64,000 nucleotides of DNA from contig NZ_LT717697.1 in assembly GCF_900157385.1 (NCBI RefSeq), positions 248,001 to 312,000 on the forward strand, given 5' to 3'. Under the pieces are notes generated by a model. It was not told the DNA's origin and made no database searches. It saw only the letters and a list, made by a program, of their open reading frames with translations. Positions 54,318 to 63,119 of the stretch are shown here, piece after piece (the stretch's first letter is position 1; every line of letters begins with the position of its first letter). The stretch comes from Mycobacterium terramassiliense. Its GTDB lineage: Bacteria > Actinomycetota > Actinomycetes > Mycobacteriales > Mycobacteriaceae. The translations under genes were made by a program, and so were the position numbers.

Positions 54318-55670
54318 TCACAGGCTCCAGGCCATGCGGAACTTGTCCGCCAATTGCTCCGAGTCGAGGTCGCCGTAGCGCTCATGCTCGAGGCGCCGGA
54401 CGGCGACCACCATGTCGACCGCGGCGTCGCCCAGGATGCCCCGCAGCAGCGCCGATCCCTCAAGGGCGGCAATGGCTTCCGATTGGGACTCGGGCAGCGC
54501 CGCGATGCCCGCGCCGTCGCGATCCGAATCCGAGAGCTTTGCCGGGTCCACCGTGATCTCCGGCGGAAGCGTCGCCTCGCGCCTGATCCCGTCCAGCGCG
54601 AGGCCAAGAATCGCCGCCGATGCGAGGTAAGGGTTGGCCGACGGATCGACGATCTTGACTTCGACGTTGCCGCCGCGCGGGGCGCCGGGACCGCCTTTGA
54701 TGAATCGCACCGCCGCCTCGCGGTTTTCGGTGCCCCAGCACGCGTACGCCCCGGCCCAGTTGCCGGGCCGCATTCGAAGACCGGACACGATCGAACCGCA
54801 CAGGATGCCCTGGGCCTCAGGGAGCCCACCGATGACCCCGGCGACGGCACTCTCCCCCGCCGGGGTCATACCCGCCTGGCCCGTTCCGTCGGAAAACAGC
54901 GGACCCTCCGACGTCGTGAGTGAAAAATGCTGGTGCGCACCGGATCCCACGCTGTCCGCGAACGGCGCCGGCGACAGGCTGACGCGCAGCCCGTGGCGGC
55001 GGGCGGCGCGCCCGATGATGAGCCGGGTCAGGGCCAGCTGGTCGGCGGCGGCCACCGGCGGCAGCGGCGACAACGAAATCTCGAACTGGTTGGCCCCGTA
55101 CTCGGGATGAAACTGCTCGATCCCGACGCCCGCCGCCGTGGCCGCCGCGTTGACGTCGCGCACGAACGCCTCGTGCTCGAGCACGCCCACCAGGCCGTAC
55201 TGCGCCCACAGCACGGCCGGCAGCCGTCCCCCGTCGGGGCCGACCAGCAGGAATTCGATTTCGTGGCCGATCGCCGCGTCGAGGCCGGCGTCGGTGAGGG
55301 CGGCCTCGATTCGCCCCAGCGTGCCCCGGCCGCACGCGGCGACGGGCGTGCCGTCCTGCTCGAAGAACGACGCGGGCGCCCAGGCCAGCCCGTCGCCGAT
55401 CATCCGCAACGCGGCCAGGTCGAGGCGCAGGCGCTGGTCGCCGATCACCCCGACGTCGTCGGTGAACGCGATGCCGCTCCGGTCGATGGCGAAGACATGC
55501 CACGACGGGCTGGCGCCCAGGCCGGGATCGGCGAACGTGTTGGTCTTGCGGATGGGGACCGTCTTGGCTTGCGTGAGCCCGGCGGCGTTCACGACGGTGC
55601 CGATCACCGTGTCGACGCCTTCGGCCTCGAGCTGCGCGATCGCGGCGGCGGCAAGCGGGGTGGCTGTCAT
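54318..55670 (-). CDS. glnA3: Glutamine synthetase-like protein GlnA3
   Basis: 450 residues, matching Rv1878 from MTATPLAAAAIAQLEAEGVD to DKFRMAWSL. Glutamine-synthetase signatures: GHEIEFLLVGPDG, EQFHPEYGANQFEISLSP, GSGAHQHFSL, RMRPGNWAGAYACWGTENRE and NVEVKIVDPSANPYLASAA. GS-like proteins outside glnA1 act on polyamines or other amines in several actinobacteria; the M. tuberculosis GlnA3 substrate is unknown to me. An ATG three codons earlier (55679) also exists. Directly upstream of the amidohydrolase. Confidence 0.95.
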   Translation of the reverse strand: MTATPLAAAAIAQLEAEGVDTVIGTVVNAAGLTQAKTVPIRKTNTFADPGLGASPSWHVFAIDRSGIAFTDDVGVIGDQRLRLDLAALRMIGDGLAWAPASFFEQDGTPVAACGRGTLGRIEAALTDAGLDAAIGHEIEFLLVGPDGGRLPAVLWAQYGLVGVLEHEAFVRDVNAAATAAGVGIEQFHPEYGANQFEISLSPLPPVAAADQLALTRLIIGRAARRHGLRVSLSPAPFADSVGSGAHQHFSLTTSEGPLFSDGTGQAGMTPAGESAVAGVIGGLPEAQGILCGSIVSGLRMRPGNWAGAYACWGTENREAAVRFIKGGPGAPRGGNVEVKIVDPSANPYLASAAILGLALDGIRREATLPPEITVDPAKLSDSDRDGAGIAALPESQSEAIAALEGSALLRGILGDAAVDMVVAVRRLEHERYGDLDSEQLADKFRMAWSL

Positions 55671-55692
55671 GGCTGCCATTGTGGCAACTCGC

Positions 55693-56574
55693 TCAGTTCT
55701 GGCGGGTGATCAGCTCGCCGACGAACCGGTCGATGAAGGCGTCCAGCGGCGCCTTACCCGCCGGCCGGATGACGAACTTCGTCAGCCCCGCGTCGATGTA
55801 GGCGTCGAGCTGTCGGTGCAGCTGCTCCCAGCCCGCGGCGATCAGCGCGCCGGGATCGACTTCCGGACGACGGCGGCGGACCGCCGCCACGAGCTCCGCG
55901 GGCAACTCGCCGTCGGTGACGGCCAGCGAGATGCCGAAGTGATCGGGTTCGATGCGCCGCCCGGCCTGCGCCGCGGCCCGTTCGATCGCCTCGCGCCCGG
56001 CGCGCGCCTCGGCCGGCGTGAGGAAACTGCCCAGCCAGCCGTCGGCGAGCGCCCCGATGCGACGAAACGCCGCCGGCGCCGATCCGCCCAGCCAGATGTC
56101 CAGCGGCGGCGTCGGACGGGGAGCGACCGCCGCCCCGTTGACGGTGAAATAGCGGCCGTCGTAGCTGGCCGCGTCGTCGACCAGGGCCGCGCGCAGCACC
56201 CGCAGGGACTCGTCGAACACCGCGGCGCGCTCCCCGTCGGGGACGACGAACAGCTCACGCTCGGCCGGGATCGCCGGGCGCAGACCGAAGACCGGCAACA
56301 CCCGCTTGGGCGCGATCGCCGCCAGCGACGCCAGCTGTTTGGCCACCAGCACCGGATGCCGCCCGGGCAGCACGGCCACCGACGTGCCCGCCTTCAGCCG
56401 GGTCGTCCGGGCCAGCGTGTAGGCCATGCCGACCATCGGGTCGACCGCCGGGGAATACACCAGCTCGGAGAACCACAGCGAGTCCACCCCGCTGCTCTCC
56501 AGGTGGTCGACAATGCCGGCGAGCCGATCCGGTGCGGTGTCGGCGCCCAGCCCGACGCCGAAGCGAATCTTCAC
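55693..56574 (-). CDS. LLM class F420-dependent oxidoreductase (TIGR03854-type)
   Basis: 293-residue luciferase-like TIM barrel: KIRFGVGLGADTAPDRLAGI, LWFSELVYSPAVDPMVGMAY, TTRLKAGTSVAVLPGRHPVL and DIWLGGSAPAAFRRIGALAD. The cofactor is probably F420, common for this class in mycobacteria. Substrate unknown. Located 22 bp upstream of glnA3 in the same direction; I do not recall it there in M. tuberculosis, so it may be an insertion or lineage-specific gene. Confidence 0.87.
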   Translation of the reverse strand: MKIRFGVGLGADTAPDRLAGIVDHLESSGVDSLWFSELVYSPAVDPMVGMAYTLARTTRLKAGTSVAVLPGRHPVLVAKQLASLAAIAPKRVLPVFGLRPAIPAERELFVVPDGERAAVFDESLRVLRAALVDDAASYDGRYFTVNGAAVAPRPTPPLDIWLGGSAPAAFRRIGALADGWLGSFLTPAEARAGREAIERAAAQAGRRIEPDHFGISLAVTDGELPAELVAAVRRRRPEVDPGALIAAGWEQLHRQLDAYIDAGLTKFVIRPAGKAPLDAFIDRFVGELITRQN

Positions 56575-56611
56575 GAATGGTTAAGCGTCGCGGCGCGATG
56601 GGCGCGGCGGG

Positions 56612-57106
56612 TCAGGCGCGGCTGGGCAGGGTGAGCATGCAGGACTGGCCGATGTCGAGGGTCCTCAGCATCCGCCCCATGCCCACCCACAGGGCGCACG
56701 ACATGGCGAGGTCGGCGAGCAGCTCCTCGGAGAAGTGCTCGTTGCACCGGCTCCAGAAGTCTTCGTCGTCACGCAGCTTGGTGTGCTCGGTGCCGAAGCG
56801 GTGCGCAAACTCGGCGGCCAGGCGCTCCTGCTCGCTGTACCCCGGCCAGGTGCGCCACTCCAGCGCGTGCTCGTACAGCTCCTCGTCGACCCCGGCGGCG
56901 GGCCCGTCGGCGTCGCGGGTGTTCATGCACACGGTGCATTCGTTGTCGTGGGCGATCACCGCCCGGGCCAGTTCGCGGGTGCGCATGGGCAGCCGGTTCT
57001 TGGTGTAGACCGCCTGGCTGAAGTTGGCGATGGCGCCGCCGAGGTCAGGCGACTTCGCGGCCCAGCTGTAGATGTCGTCGTCAGCGAACGTTCCGATTCG
57101 GCTCAT
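56612..57106 (-). CDS. Carboxymuconolactone decarboxylase/AhpD-like protein
   Basis: 164-residue all-helical CMD fold with CxxC in HDNECTVCMNTRD near residue 60; as in the paralog at 16522-17004 the AhpD His is replaced by Arg. WTWPGYSEQERLAAEFAHRF and ALWVGMGRMLRTLDIGQSC are conserved between the two. Start ATG at 57106 overlaps the exporter stop (ATGA), so they are coupled. A redox or scaffold role rather than peroxidase reductant is inferred. Confidence 0.85.
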   Translation of the reverse strand: MSRIGTFADDDIYSWAAKSPDLGGAIANFSQAVYTKNRLPMRTRELARAVIAHDNECTVCMNTRDADGPAAGVDEELYEHALEWRTWPGYSEQERLAAEFAHRFGTEHTKLRDDEDFWSRCNEHFSEELLADLAMSCALWVGMGRMLRTLDIGQSCMLTLPSRA

Positions 57107-59199
57107 GGCGAGATGGTACGCCCAGCCCCAGAACCCACGGTGTTGATCGCCATGGTCGGGTGTTCCTCGTGCCAATCGCGTTGGGCCAGCACCCGGCCCG
57201 CAACGCGTTCCAGCGCGGCCTGCACCTGGCGCAGGTCGGGCCGGCCCTCGAAGCTGGGTGAGCGGGCCAGCTTGTCGGTCAGCCACGCCAGCAGCAGCGA
57301 ATGCACGTAATCGACCTGCTGCATTCCGGCGGGGGTCAGCCACAATTCGTCCCCGTCGCCCTGCGCATACCCGGCGGCGACGAGCCGGGAGAAGGTGGGC
57401 TCCAGCACCTCGAACGGTATGCGCAAGTACTCGCCCATGTCGGTGAGCCGCGCCGACCCGTACATCTGCCGGTAGCGGTTGATGCGCAGGACGCCCCACA
57501 GTCCGGCGACGTCGAGCCGGCAGTCGGGGCGCATGGCGATGCTCCGCAGGCGCATGCCCGGCTCGCTGCGCAGCATGCGCGCGATGGCCGCCTCCAGCAT
57601 CTGATCGGGTGTCTCGCTGTTCGGCATCCCGAACGCATCGCCGAGATCGACTGTGCTGTCGTGAATGTCCCGCAGCGGAACCTCCCGCAGGAAGAGCGCC
57701 AGCACGAACCCGAGCAACGCGACCGGCACCGCCCAGAGAAAGACCTGGGTGAGCGAGTCGGCGTAGGCGGCCACGATCGGGGCCGCCACCGCGCGCGGCA
57801 GCCGGTGCAGGGCCTCGGGCGACGCCGCCGCGGCGGCCGGGGCGCGGCTGGCGAGCAGGGCCGGACCGATGCGGCTGTGCAGGAAGTTAGTGAACAGCGA
57901 ACCGAATATCGCTGCCCCGAACGAACTTCCGATCGTCCGGAAGAAAGTGACTCCGGAGGTGGCGACGCCGAGGTCGTCGAAGCTCGAGGTGTTTTGAACG
58001 ATCAGCACCAGGGTCTGCATGCACATCCCGATGCCAGCGCCGAGGATGACGAGGAACAGCGACTGCAGCACGGCCGAGGTCGACGGGTCCATCCGCGACA
58101 TCAGGAAAAACGCGAGCGCCATCACCGCGGTGCCGGCGACGGGAAAGACCTTGTATCTGCCCGTGCGTCCGACCAGGACACCACTGCCCATCGAGGTGAT
58201 CAGCATCCCCACCACCATCGGCAGCGTGCGCAGGCCCGACGTGGTCGCCGAGACGCCGTCGACAAATTGCATGTACGTCGGCAGGAACGTCAGCGCGCCC
58301 AGCATCGCGAACCCGACGACGAAGGACAGCACGCAGCACACCGTGAACACGGGGCTGCCGAACAGCCGCGTCGGCAGAATCGGCGCTGCGGCGCGGCTTT
58401 CCACCCAGGCGAACACGCCCAGCGCGGCGACGGAGGCGGCGAACAGCCCGACGATCATCGGCGACCCCCACGGGTAGGTGGTCCCGCCCCAGCTGGTGGC
58501 CAGCGTCAGGCCGGCGGCGCCCAGGCCGACGAACGCGATCCCGGTGTAGTCGATCACCGGCTTGGTTCGTGCGGCCAGCGCCGGGATGGCGGCGGCCGCC
58601 ACGAAAAAGACGACGACCGAGATCGGCACGTTGATCCAGAACGCCCAGCGCCACGTGAAGTGGTCGGTGAAGTAGCCGCCGAGCAAGGGGCCGATCACCG
58701 TGGTCACGCCGAACACCGCGCCCATCGCGCCCTGGTAGCGGCCGCGGTCGCGCAGCGGGATCACCTCGCCGATCAGCGCCATGGCCGTCACCATCAGCCC
58801 GCCGCCCCCGATGCCCTGCAGCGCGCGGGACGCCACCAGCATGCCCATCGACGTCGAAAGCCCGCACAGCACCGACCCGGCGACGAAGAACACCACCGCC
58901 GCCTGGAAGACCCTCTTGCGGCCGAAGAGGTCACCGAACTTGCCCACCAGGGCGGTGCTGATGGTCGACGCCAGCAGGTAGCTGGTGACCACCCACGACT
59001 GATGGCCCGCCCCGCCAAGATTGGCGACGATGGTCGGCAGCGCCGTCGCCACGATCGTCTGGTCCAACGCTGCCATCAGCATGCCGAGCAGCACCGCCAC
59101 GAAGATGAAATTGCGTCGCTGCGGATTGACCGCGACGTCGCCCGGTCGCGACTCGGCGGGCTGGCCGGTCGGAACCGCCGCTGGTGTCGTGCTCGTCAT
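57103..59199 (-). CDS. DHA2-family (14-TM) MFS exporter with C-terminal winged-helix-like domain (Rv1877-like)
   Basis: 698 residues. N-terminal drug:H+ antiporter-2 signature AALDQTIVATALPTIV, VSPGRx-type motif KFGDLFGRKRVFQAAVV, and PLLGGYFTDHFTWRWAFWIN; about 14 hydrophobic segments to residue ~540. The last ~150 residues are cytosolic: LTDMGEYLRIPFEVLEPTFS, LVAAGYAQGDGDELWLTPAG reads as a MarR-like winged-helix fold. Rv1877 is the matching M. tuberculosis gene in order (next to bfrA). Substrate unknown; multidrug efflux is likely for the family. GGAAGG lies 5 bp before the ATG. Confidence 0.9.
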   Translation of the reverse strand: MTSTTPAAVPTGQPAESRPGDVAVNPQRRNFIFVAVLLGMLMAALDQTIVATALPTIVANLGGAGHQSWVVTSYLLASTISTALVGKFGDLFGRKRVFQAAVVFFVAGSVLCGLSTSMGMLVASRALQGIGGGGLMVTAMALIGEVIPLRDRGRYQGAMGAVFGVTTVIGPLLGGYFTDHFTWRWAFWINVPISVVVFFVAAAAIPALAARTKPVIDYTGIAFVGLGAAGLTLATSWGGTTYPWGSPMIVGLFAASVAALGVFAWVESRAAAPILPTRLFGSPVFTVCCVLSFVVGFAMLGALTFLPTYMQFVDGVSATTSGLRTLPMVVGMLITSMGSGVLVGRTGRYKVFPVAGTAVMALAFFLMSRMDPSTSAVLQSLFLVILGAGIGMCMQTLVLIVQNTSSFDDLGVATSGVTFFRTIGSSFGAAIFGSLFTNFLHSRIGPALLASRAPAAAAASPEALHRLPRAVAAPIVAAYADSLTQVFLWAVPVALLGFVLALFLREVPLRDIHDSTVDLGDAFGMPNSETPDQMLEAAIARMLRSEPGMRLRSIAMRPDCRLDVAGLWGVLRINRYRQMYGSARLTDMGEYLRIPFEVLEPTFSRLVAAGYAQGDGDELWLTPAGMQQVDYVHSLLLAWLTDKLARSPSFEGRPDLRQVQAALERVAGRVLAQRDWHEEHPTMAINTVGSGAGRTISP

Positions 59200-59276
59200 G
59201 CCTGCCTTCCCTGGGCGTTCGCTGCCTATGAATGCCCAGGGTTAACCGATGGCAACCAAGCGCTACCTCGACCGGG

Positions 59277-59756
59277 TCAGCTCGGCGGCCGCGACACGCA
59301 CTGCGCCGAGTACAGCTCTTCGCCCAGCTTCTCCATCAACTCCAACTGGGTCTCCAGGTAGTCGACGTGCTTTTCCTCGTCGGCCACGATCTTTTCCAGG
59401 ATGTTCGCGCTGGTGCTGTCCTGCTTCTCGCGGCACATGATGATGCCGGGCTTGAGCCGGTCCAGCACCTCGTATTCGATGGCCAGGTCGGCCTCGAACT
59501 GCTCGCGCAGCGTCTGGCCGATGCGCAGCGAGAAGAGGCGCTGGTAGTTGGGCAACCCGTCGAGCAGCAGGATGCGATCGGTGATCTCCTCCGCGTGGCG
59601 CATCTCGTCGAAGGACTCTTCGCGGGTCTTTTCGGCCAGCTCGGTGAAGCCCCAGTTGTCCTGCATCTTGGAATGCAGGAAGTACTGGTTGATCGCGGTG
59701 AGCTCGCTGGTCAGCTGCTCGTTGAGCAGGCGCAGAACGTCCGGATCGCCTTGCAT
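59277..59756 (-). CDS. bfrA: Bacterioferritin BfrA
   Basis: 159 residues with all bacterioferritin positions in place: ferroxidase centre E18, E51, H54, E94, E127, H130, and axial heme ligand M52. A 24-mer cage storing iron as ferric mineral. ATG at 59756 follows AGGAG by 5 bp; an upstream ATG would add an unrelated leader. Order beside the DHA2 exporter matches Rv1876. Two IdeR-type boxes at 59907-59944 lie about 150 bp upstream, consistent with iron-dependent activation. Confidence 0.97.
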   Translation of the reverse strand: MQGDPDVLRLLNEQLTSELTAINQYFLHSKMQDNWGFTELAEKTREESFDEMRHAEEITDRILLLDGLPNYQRLFSLRIGQTLREQFEADLAIEYEVLDRLKPGIIMCREKQDSTSANILEKIVADEEKHVDYLETQLELMEKLGEELYSAQCVSRPPS

Positions 59757-59906
59757 GATCGCTCCTACGGTGTGAAGGCTGGCATGGCTGGCCCCGGCGG
59801 CTTGGGCTGAAACACCGGGCTGTAGCAGCACTTTGCCATGCCGGTTTGGAATCTTCCAGGAAGGTATGGCTGTGCTCAGTGTGTCGCGTGAGTCACGCAG
59901 CGGGGG

Positions 59907-59925
59907 TTAGGCATCGCTAACCTAC
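59907..59925. promoter_or_regulatory. IdeR iron box 1 (bfrA-bfd intergenic)
   Basis: ttaggcatcgctaacctac agrees with the IdeR consensus TTAGGTTAGGCTAACCTAA at 14 of 19 positions by hand count, with both half-sites (TTAGG, CTAACCTA) intact. It directly abuts box 2. Confidence 0.8.
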
Positions 59926-59944
59926 TTAGGGTAGACTTCACTAA
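59926..59944. promoter_or_regulatory. IdeR iron box 2 (bfrA-bfd intergenic)
   Basis: ttagggtagacttcactaa agrees with the IdeR consensus at 14 of 19 positions by hand count. With box 1 it makes a tandem site, as known for mycobacterial bfrA promoters. It ends 48 bp before the bfd start. Confidence 0.72.
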
Positions 59945-59992
59945 CATGCGGCATGTTCGCTCGGCCTACGTCCGCCCCCGGGGGGTGTGCTG

Positions 59993-60172
59993 ATGTACGT
60001 ATGCCTGTGCGTCGGGGCCACCAACCAGACCGTCTGCGACGCCGTCGCGCGGGGCGCCTCGACGTCCAAGGAAGTTGCCGAAGCGTGCGGCGCCGGCGGT
60101 GACTGCGGGCGCTGCAGGCGCACGCTGCGCGCGATCATCGCGGCCTCACGGGATTTCGAGCCCGCTCAGTAG
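59993..60172 (+). CDS. bfd: Bacterioferritin-associated ferredoxin
   Basis: 59 residues with the Bfd [2Fe-2S] pattern C4-L-C6 and, 31 residues later, C38-x-x-C41 (VCLCVGATN ... GGDCGRCRRT). It reduces the ferric core of bacterioferritin so iron is released. The ATG at 59993 follows GGGGGTGTGCTG; a GTG two codons earlier is possible. Divergent from bfrA, with the tandem IdeR boxes between; repression of bfd and activation of bfrA at high iron is the expected logic. Confidence 0.92.
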   Translation: MYVCLCVGATNQTVCDAVARGASTSKEVAEACGAGGDCGRCRRTLRAIIAASRDFEPAQ

Positions 60173-60184
60173 TCGGGCTCTCCG

Positions 60185-60937
60185 TCAGCGTCGGTTGGTG
60201 AAGTCGGCCAGCGCGGCGGCGTTGGCCTGGGCGCCCATCAGTTCGGCGAAGTGAGCGTTCTCCCGCGCGCTCGCCGCGGTGATCTCGGGACGTATCGGCT
60301 CCATCATCGTGTGCTTGACGGCCATCAGGCTCGAGATCGGCCGCCCGGCAAGGACTTCCGCGTGCCGACGGGCCTCGGGCAGCAGCTCCTCGGGGTCGCA
60401 GACCCGCCAGACCAGACCCATCCGCAACGCCTCCTCGGCGTCGACCCACTCCGAGGACATCAGCAGCCAGGCGGCGTTTTGCCGGCCCACCAGTTGCGGC
60501 AACAGGTATGACGAGGCCGCCTCGGGGGCCACGCCCAGGCTGGTGAACGGGCACTTCAGGCGGGCCGCCGACGACATGAACGCCAGGTCGGCGTAGCCGA
60601 TGATGGTCGCGCCGATGCCCACCCCCACACCGTTGACGGCGCAGATCAGCGGCTTGGGAAACGCGCTGAGCGCATCGATCAGGCCGGGGAAGCCGTGCTT
60701 GCCCGGCGTGAAGTCGGGGTCGGTGATGCGTGCTTGCATCTCGGCCAGGTCGGTGCCCGCGCTGAAGCCGCGGCCCGCGCCGGTCAGCAGGACGACGGCG
60801 ACCTCAGGATCCTCGGCCGCGGCGAGCAGCGCGTCGGCCGTCGCGTCGTAGAGGGCTTCGTTGAACGCGTTGAGCGCCTCGGGCCGGTTCAGCGTCAGGG
60901 TGCGGACCCGGTTGTTGTCGTCGATCTGCAGCGTCAC
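60185..60937 (-). CDS. Enoyl-CoA hydratase/isomerase family protein
   Basis: 250-residue crotonase: VRTLTLNRPEALNAFNEALY, GRGFSAGTDLAEMQARITDP, AVNGVGVGIGATIIGYADLA, TSLGVAPEAASSYLLPQLVG. The two oxyanion-hole glycine-rich loops are present; the usual Glu of hydratases at the GVAPEA site is present as Glu in APEAAS. GTG start. Convergent with bfd by 12 bp. Substrate not identifiable; distinct from the other crotonase encoded at 20897-21679. Confidence 0.87.
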   Translation of the reverse strand: MTLQIDDNNRVRTLTLNRPEALNAFNEALYDATADALLAAAEDPEVAVVLLTGAGRGFSAGTDLAEMQARITDPDFTPGKHGFPGLIDALSAFPKPLICAVNGVGVGIGATIIGYADLAFMSSAARLKCPFTSLGVAPEAASSYLLPQLVGRQNAAWLLMSSEWVDAEEALRMGLVWRVCDPEELLPEARRHAEVLAGRPISSLMAVKHTMMEPIRPEITAASARENAHFAELMGAQANAAALADFTNRR

Positions 60938-60978
60938 GGCTGCAGCCTAACGGGTGCGGTGCCCCCGGTTCGCCGGGC

Positions 60979-61422
60979 TCAGCCGTTGCTGTAGACGCGG
61001 GTCGGGGCGATCAGCACCACCGCGCGCCGCTCCTTGGCCATCACGCGGTCGTATTCGTCCCAGTCGTCGTGGCTGCCGCCGGCGGCGGTGAAGACCTCGC
61101 GGAGCAGCAGGCGCAACTGGTCGGCGTCTTTCAGCCAGGGCTGCGCGTCATCCGGCCCGGCCAGCTCGGCGCGGCCCTCGACGGTCGCCCACTGCCAGCC
61201 GTTGCGGAACGTGACGGCCAGCTGCGGCCGGGCCCGCAGGTTGGCGAGCTTGATCCTGCCGTACGTGGTGAAAGCCAGGGCGGGTTCGCCGCCGGCCGGG
61301 TGCGGTAACAGGCCGACGTTGACCAGCGACGCCTGCACGGTTCCGTCGGCGCGGATCGTCGAGACGACCGCCAGGCCGCTTTCCCCCTTGGCCAGCGCGA
61401 CTGCCTCGTCGAGTGTTGTCAT
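60979..61422 (-). CDS. F420/FMN-dependent pyridoxamine 5'-phosphate oxidase-fold reductase (Rv1875-like)
   Basis: 147 residues of the split-barrel PPOX class, same length as Rv1875: SGLAVVSTIRADGTVQASLV, PALAFTTYGRIKLANLRARP, QLAVTFRNGWQWATVEGRAE and DEYDRVMAKERRAVVLIAP. Family members in mycobacteria bind F420 or FMN. Nine bp downstream of the Rv1874-like gene in the same direction, so an operon. Substrate unknown. Confidence 0.9.
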   Translation of the reverse strand: MTTLDEAVALAKGESGLAVVSTIRADGTVQASLVNVGLLPHPAGGEPALAFTTYGRIKLANLRARPQLAVTFRNGWQWATVEGRAELAGPDDAQPWLKDADQLRLLLREVFTAAGGSHDDWDEYDRVMAKERRAVVLIAPTRVYSNG

Positions 61423-61431
61423 GAGCGGTCC

Positions 61432-62133
61432 TCAATCCCGGAATGGTGTCCTGAACACGTAGCGGCTGGTCGGCACCGTGTCGATGTTCTGATTGGCGCC
61501 GAATGCGGTTGTGCTGGCGACCATCCGGCCGAGCCGGTGTTGCAGGTCGTCGTCGTCGGCGGCACCGAAAAACGCCTTCAGGTCGGTGATCGCCTCCTCG
61601 GGGAACAACTCCTCGACGATGCCGGCGATTCCCGGCGCGTTCGGGGTGAGGGCGCGTACCACCCAGTTCTGGGTGTAGCCGAACGTCGACTGGGTTTCGA
61701 TGGCCACCGAGGTGTGGTCACCCTGCCACCGGGCCAGCCAGGTCGCCTGGTCCAGATCGGCGGGGCGGCGGAGCAACGCGATGTTGGCCAGACCCGTTGT
61801 CCGGCAACCGGGTTCGGTGGGTGGCGCGGCAAGCGGGACCGACTCCGTCACCAGGTAGGCGGCGAGCTGCTCGCATTCCTGGCCGAGGAACTTGAGCGCC
61901 GCCGTCATCTGGTCGCCATAGCACTGCTGGGTCCACATGCTCACCACCGCGGCCGCCGGCGGGTCCATCGTGGTCAGCGTCATCAGCGAATGGCGCACCG
62001 CGCCGTCGCGGACGTTCACCTGCAGCCCGAGCAGGCCAAGTTCCAGCAGGGCGTCGGCGACATGGCCCCGTTGCCGGGCGCACCAGTCGTCGTCCGCCTC
62101 CGAGCGCATCAGCACCGCGATGACTTTTTCCAT
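61432..62133 (-). CDS. Conserved protein of Rv1874 type, EthD/dimeric barrel-like
   Basis: 233 residues: MEKVIAVLMRSEADDDWCAR, SLMTLTTMDPPAAAVVSMWT, then ATWLARWQGDHTSVAIETQS and YVFRTPFRD. The LARWQGDHTSVA block is EthD-like (dimeric alpha-beta barrel), possibly in two halves. Function unknown; order next to the Rv1875-like gene matches M. tuberculosis. Start ATG at 62133; the gene is convergent with nothing, and its promoter abuts the oxyR stop. Confidence 0.8.
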   Translation of the reverse strand: MEKVIAVLMRSEADDDWCARQRGHVADALLELGLLGLQVNVRDGAVRHSLMTLTTMDPPAAAVVSMWTQQCYGDQMTAALKFLGQECEQLAAYLVTESVPLAAPPTEPGCRTTGLANIALLRRPADLDQATWLARWQGDHTSVAIETQSTFGYTQNWVVRALTPNAPGIAGIVEELFPEEAITDLKAFFGAADDDDLQHRLGRMVASTTAFGANQNIDTVPTSRYVFRTPFRD

Positions 62134-62159
62134 GGGCCGAACTTACCGCCGGAGCGCGG

Positions 62160-63104
62160 CTATTTAACCAGCCGTACCTGGTGTTCCTGGCTGATTAACG
62201 TGCCGATCACCGCGGCCAGCTGCCGATAGGATTCGTCGCGGCCGCTCGAGGAGCGAAACACCAGGCCGATCCGTCGTCCCGGGCGCGGCGACGCGAACTG
62301 CGCGAGCCCCAGCCGGCTTCTGGTGGCCTCGACCGGCACCGCGCTCTGCGGAATGAGCGTCACCCCCAACCCGCCCGTCACGCATTGCACCGCAGTCGCC
62401 AGGGATGCCGCACGGGTGTTGGCAAGGTCCGCCCGCACGCCCGCCTTCTGGCAGACGTCCAGCGCCTGGTCGCGCAGGCAGTGGCCTTCGTCCAGCAACA
62501 GCAGCGGCAGTTCGGCCAGCGCGGCCGCCGGCACCCGGCGTTTGCCCGAGAGCCGATGCCCGGGTGGCAGCGCGAGCACGAAGTCCTCGTCGTAAATCGG
62601 GACCGCGGTCATCCCGACCGCCGGCACGCCCGAGGCCGGCAACGCGATCAGCGCGGCATCCAGCGCCCCCTCTCGCAGCAGCCGCAGCAGCCGTTCGGTT
62701 TGGTCCTCGATCACCCGCAAGGTCAGCGCGGGCAATTGCTCGGCCAGGCCGGCCAGCACCGTCGGCAGCACGTAGGGCGCCACGGTGGGTATCAGTCCCA
62801 GCCGCACGCCGGCCCGCAGCGGGTCGGATGCGCCCGCGGCGGCGGCGGTGAACGCGTCTACGGCCTCGACCACGGCCAGTGCGCGGGGCAAGAGCTGCGC
62901 GCCCTCCGTCGTCAAGAAGACACGCCGCGTCGACCTCTCGAACAGCTGCGTGCCGAGGCCGGCCTCCAGCGCCGCCAGCGCCTGCGACAACGTCGACTGG
63001 CTCACGCCGAGAGTCGTTGCGGCGCTGCTGAAATGCTGCTTTTCCGCGACCGCGACGAATGCGCGAACCCCGGCAATGGTCGGCTGATAGCTCTTATCGG
63101 ACAT
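62160..63104 (-). CDS. oxyR: OxyR peroxide-sensing LysR regulator, intact
   Basis: 314 residues: winged [23 protein letters not shown], then [20 protein letters not shown] with the redox-active Cys pair C209 and C218, nine apart as in E. coli C199/C208. Peroxide forms the disulfide and turns on ahpC. M. tuberculosis oxyR is a pseudogene; here the frame is uninterrupted. ATG at 63104 ([12 protein letters not shown]). Divergent from ahpC across a 101-bp region with two palindromes. Confidence 0.95.
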   Translation of the reverse strand: MSDKSYQPTIAGVRAFVAVAEKQHFSSAATTLGVSQSTLSQALAALEAGLGTQLFERSTRRVFLTTEGAQLLPRALAVVEAVDAFTAAAAGASDPLRAGVRLGLIPTVAPYVLPTVLAGLAEQLPALTLRVIEDQTERLLRLLREGALDAALIALPASGVPAVGMTAVPIYDEDFVLALPPGHRLSGKRRVPAAALAELPLLLLDEGHCLRDQALDVCQKAGVRADLANTRAASLATAVQCVTGGLGVTLIPQSAVPVEATRSRLGLAQFASPRPGRRIGLVFRSSSGRDESYRQLAAVIGTLISQEHQVRLVK

Positions 63105-63113
63105 GCCTATAAG
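63093..63113. promoter_or_regulatory. OxyR-type binding site over the oxyR start
   Basis: CTTATCGG-acatg-CCTATAAG is an imperfect inverted repeat (one mismatch between arms) that overlaps the oxyR ATG and contains LysR-type T-N11-A spacing. It resembles the OxyR site described between oxyR and ahpC of mycobacteria with intact oxyR. Confidence 0.7.
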
Positions 63114-63119
63114 TATAGT

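Noticed and set aside
54308-54850. N-terminal extension of the amidohydrolase into glnA3
   Set aside because: It is an out-of-frame reading of glnA3; the family start is at 54307.
57301-59361. 686-codon plus-strand frame opposite the DHA2 exporter
   Set aside because: Antisense shadow; low-complexity charged sequence with no homology signs, while the minus frame has clear MFS motifs.
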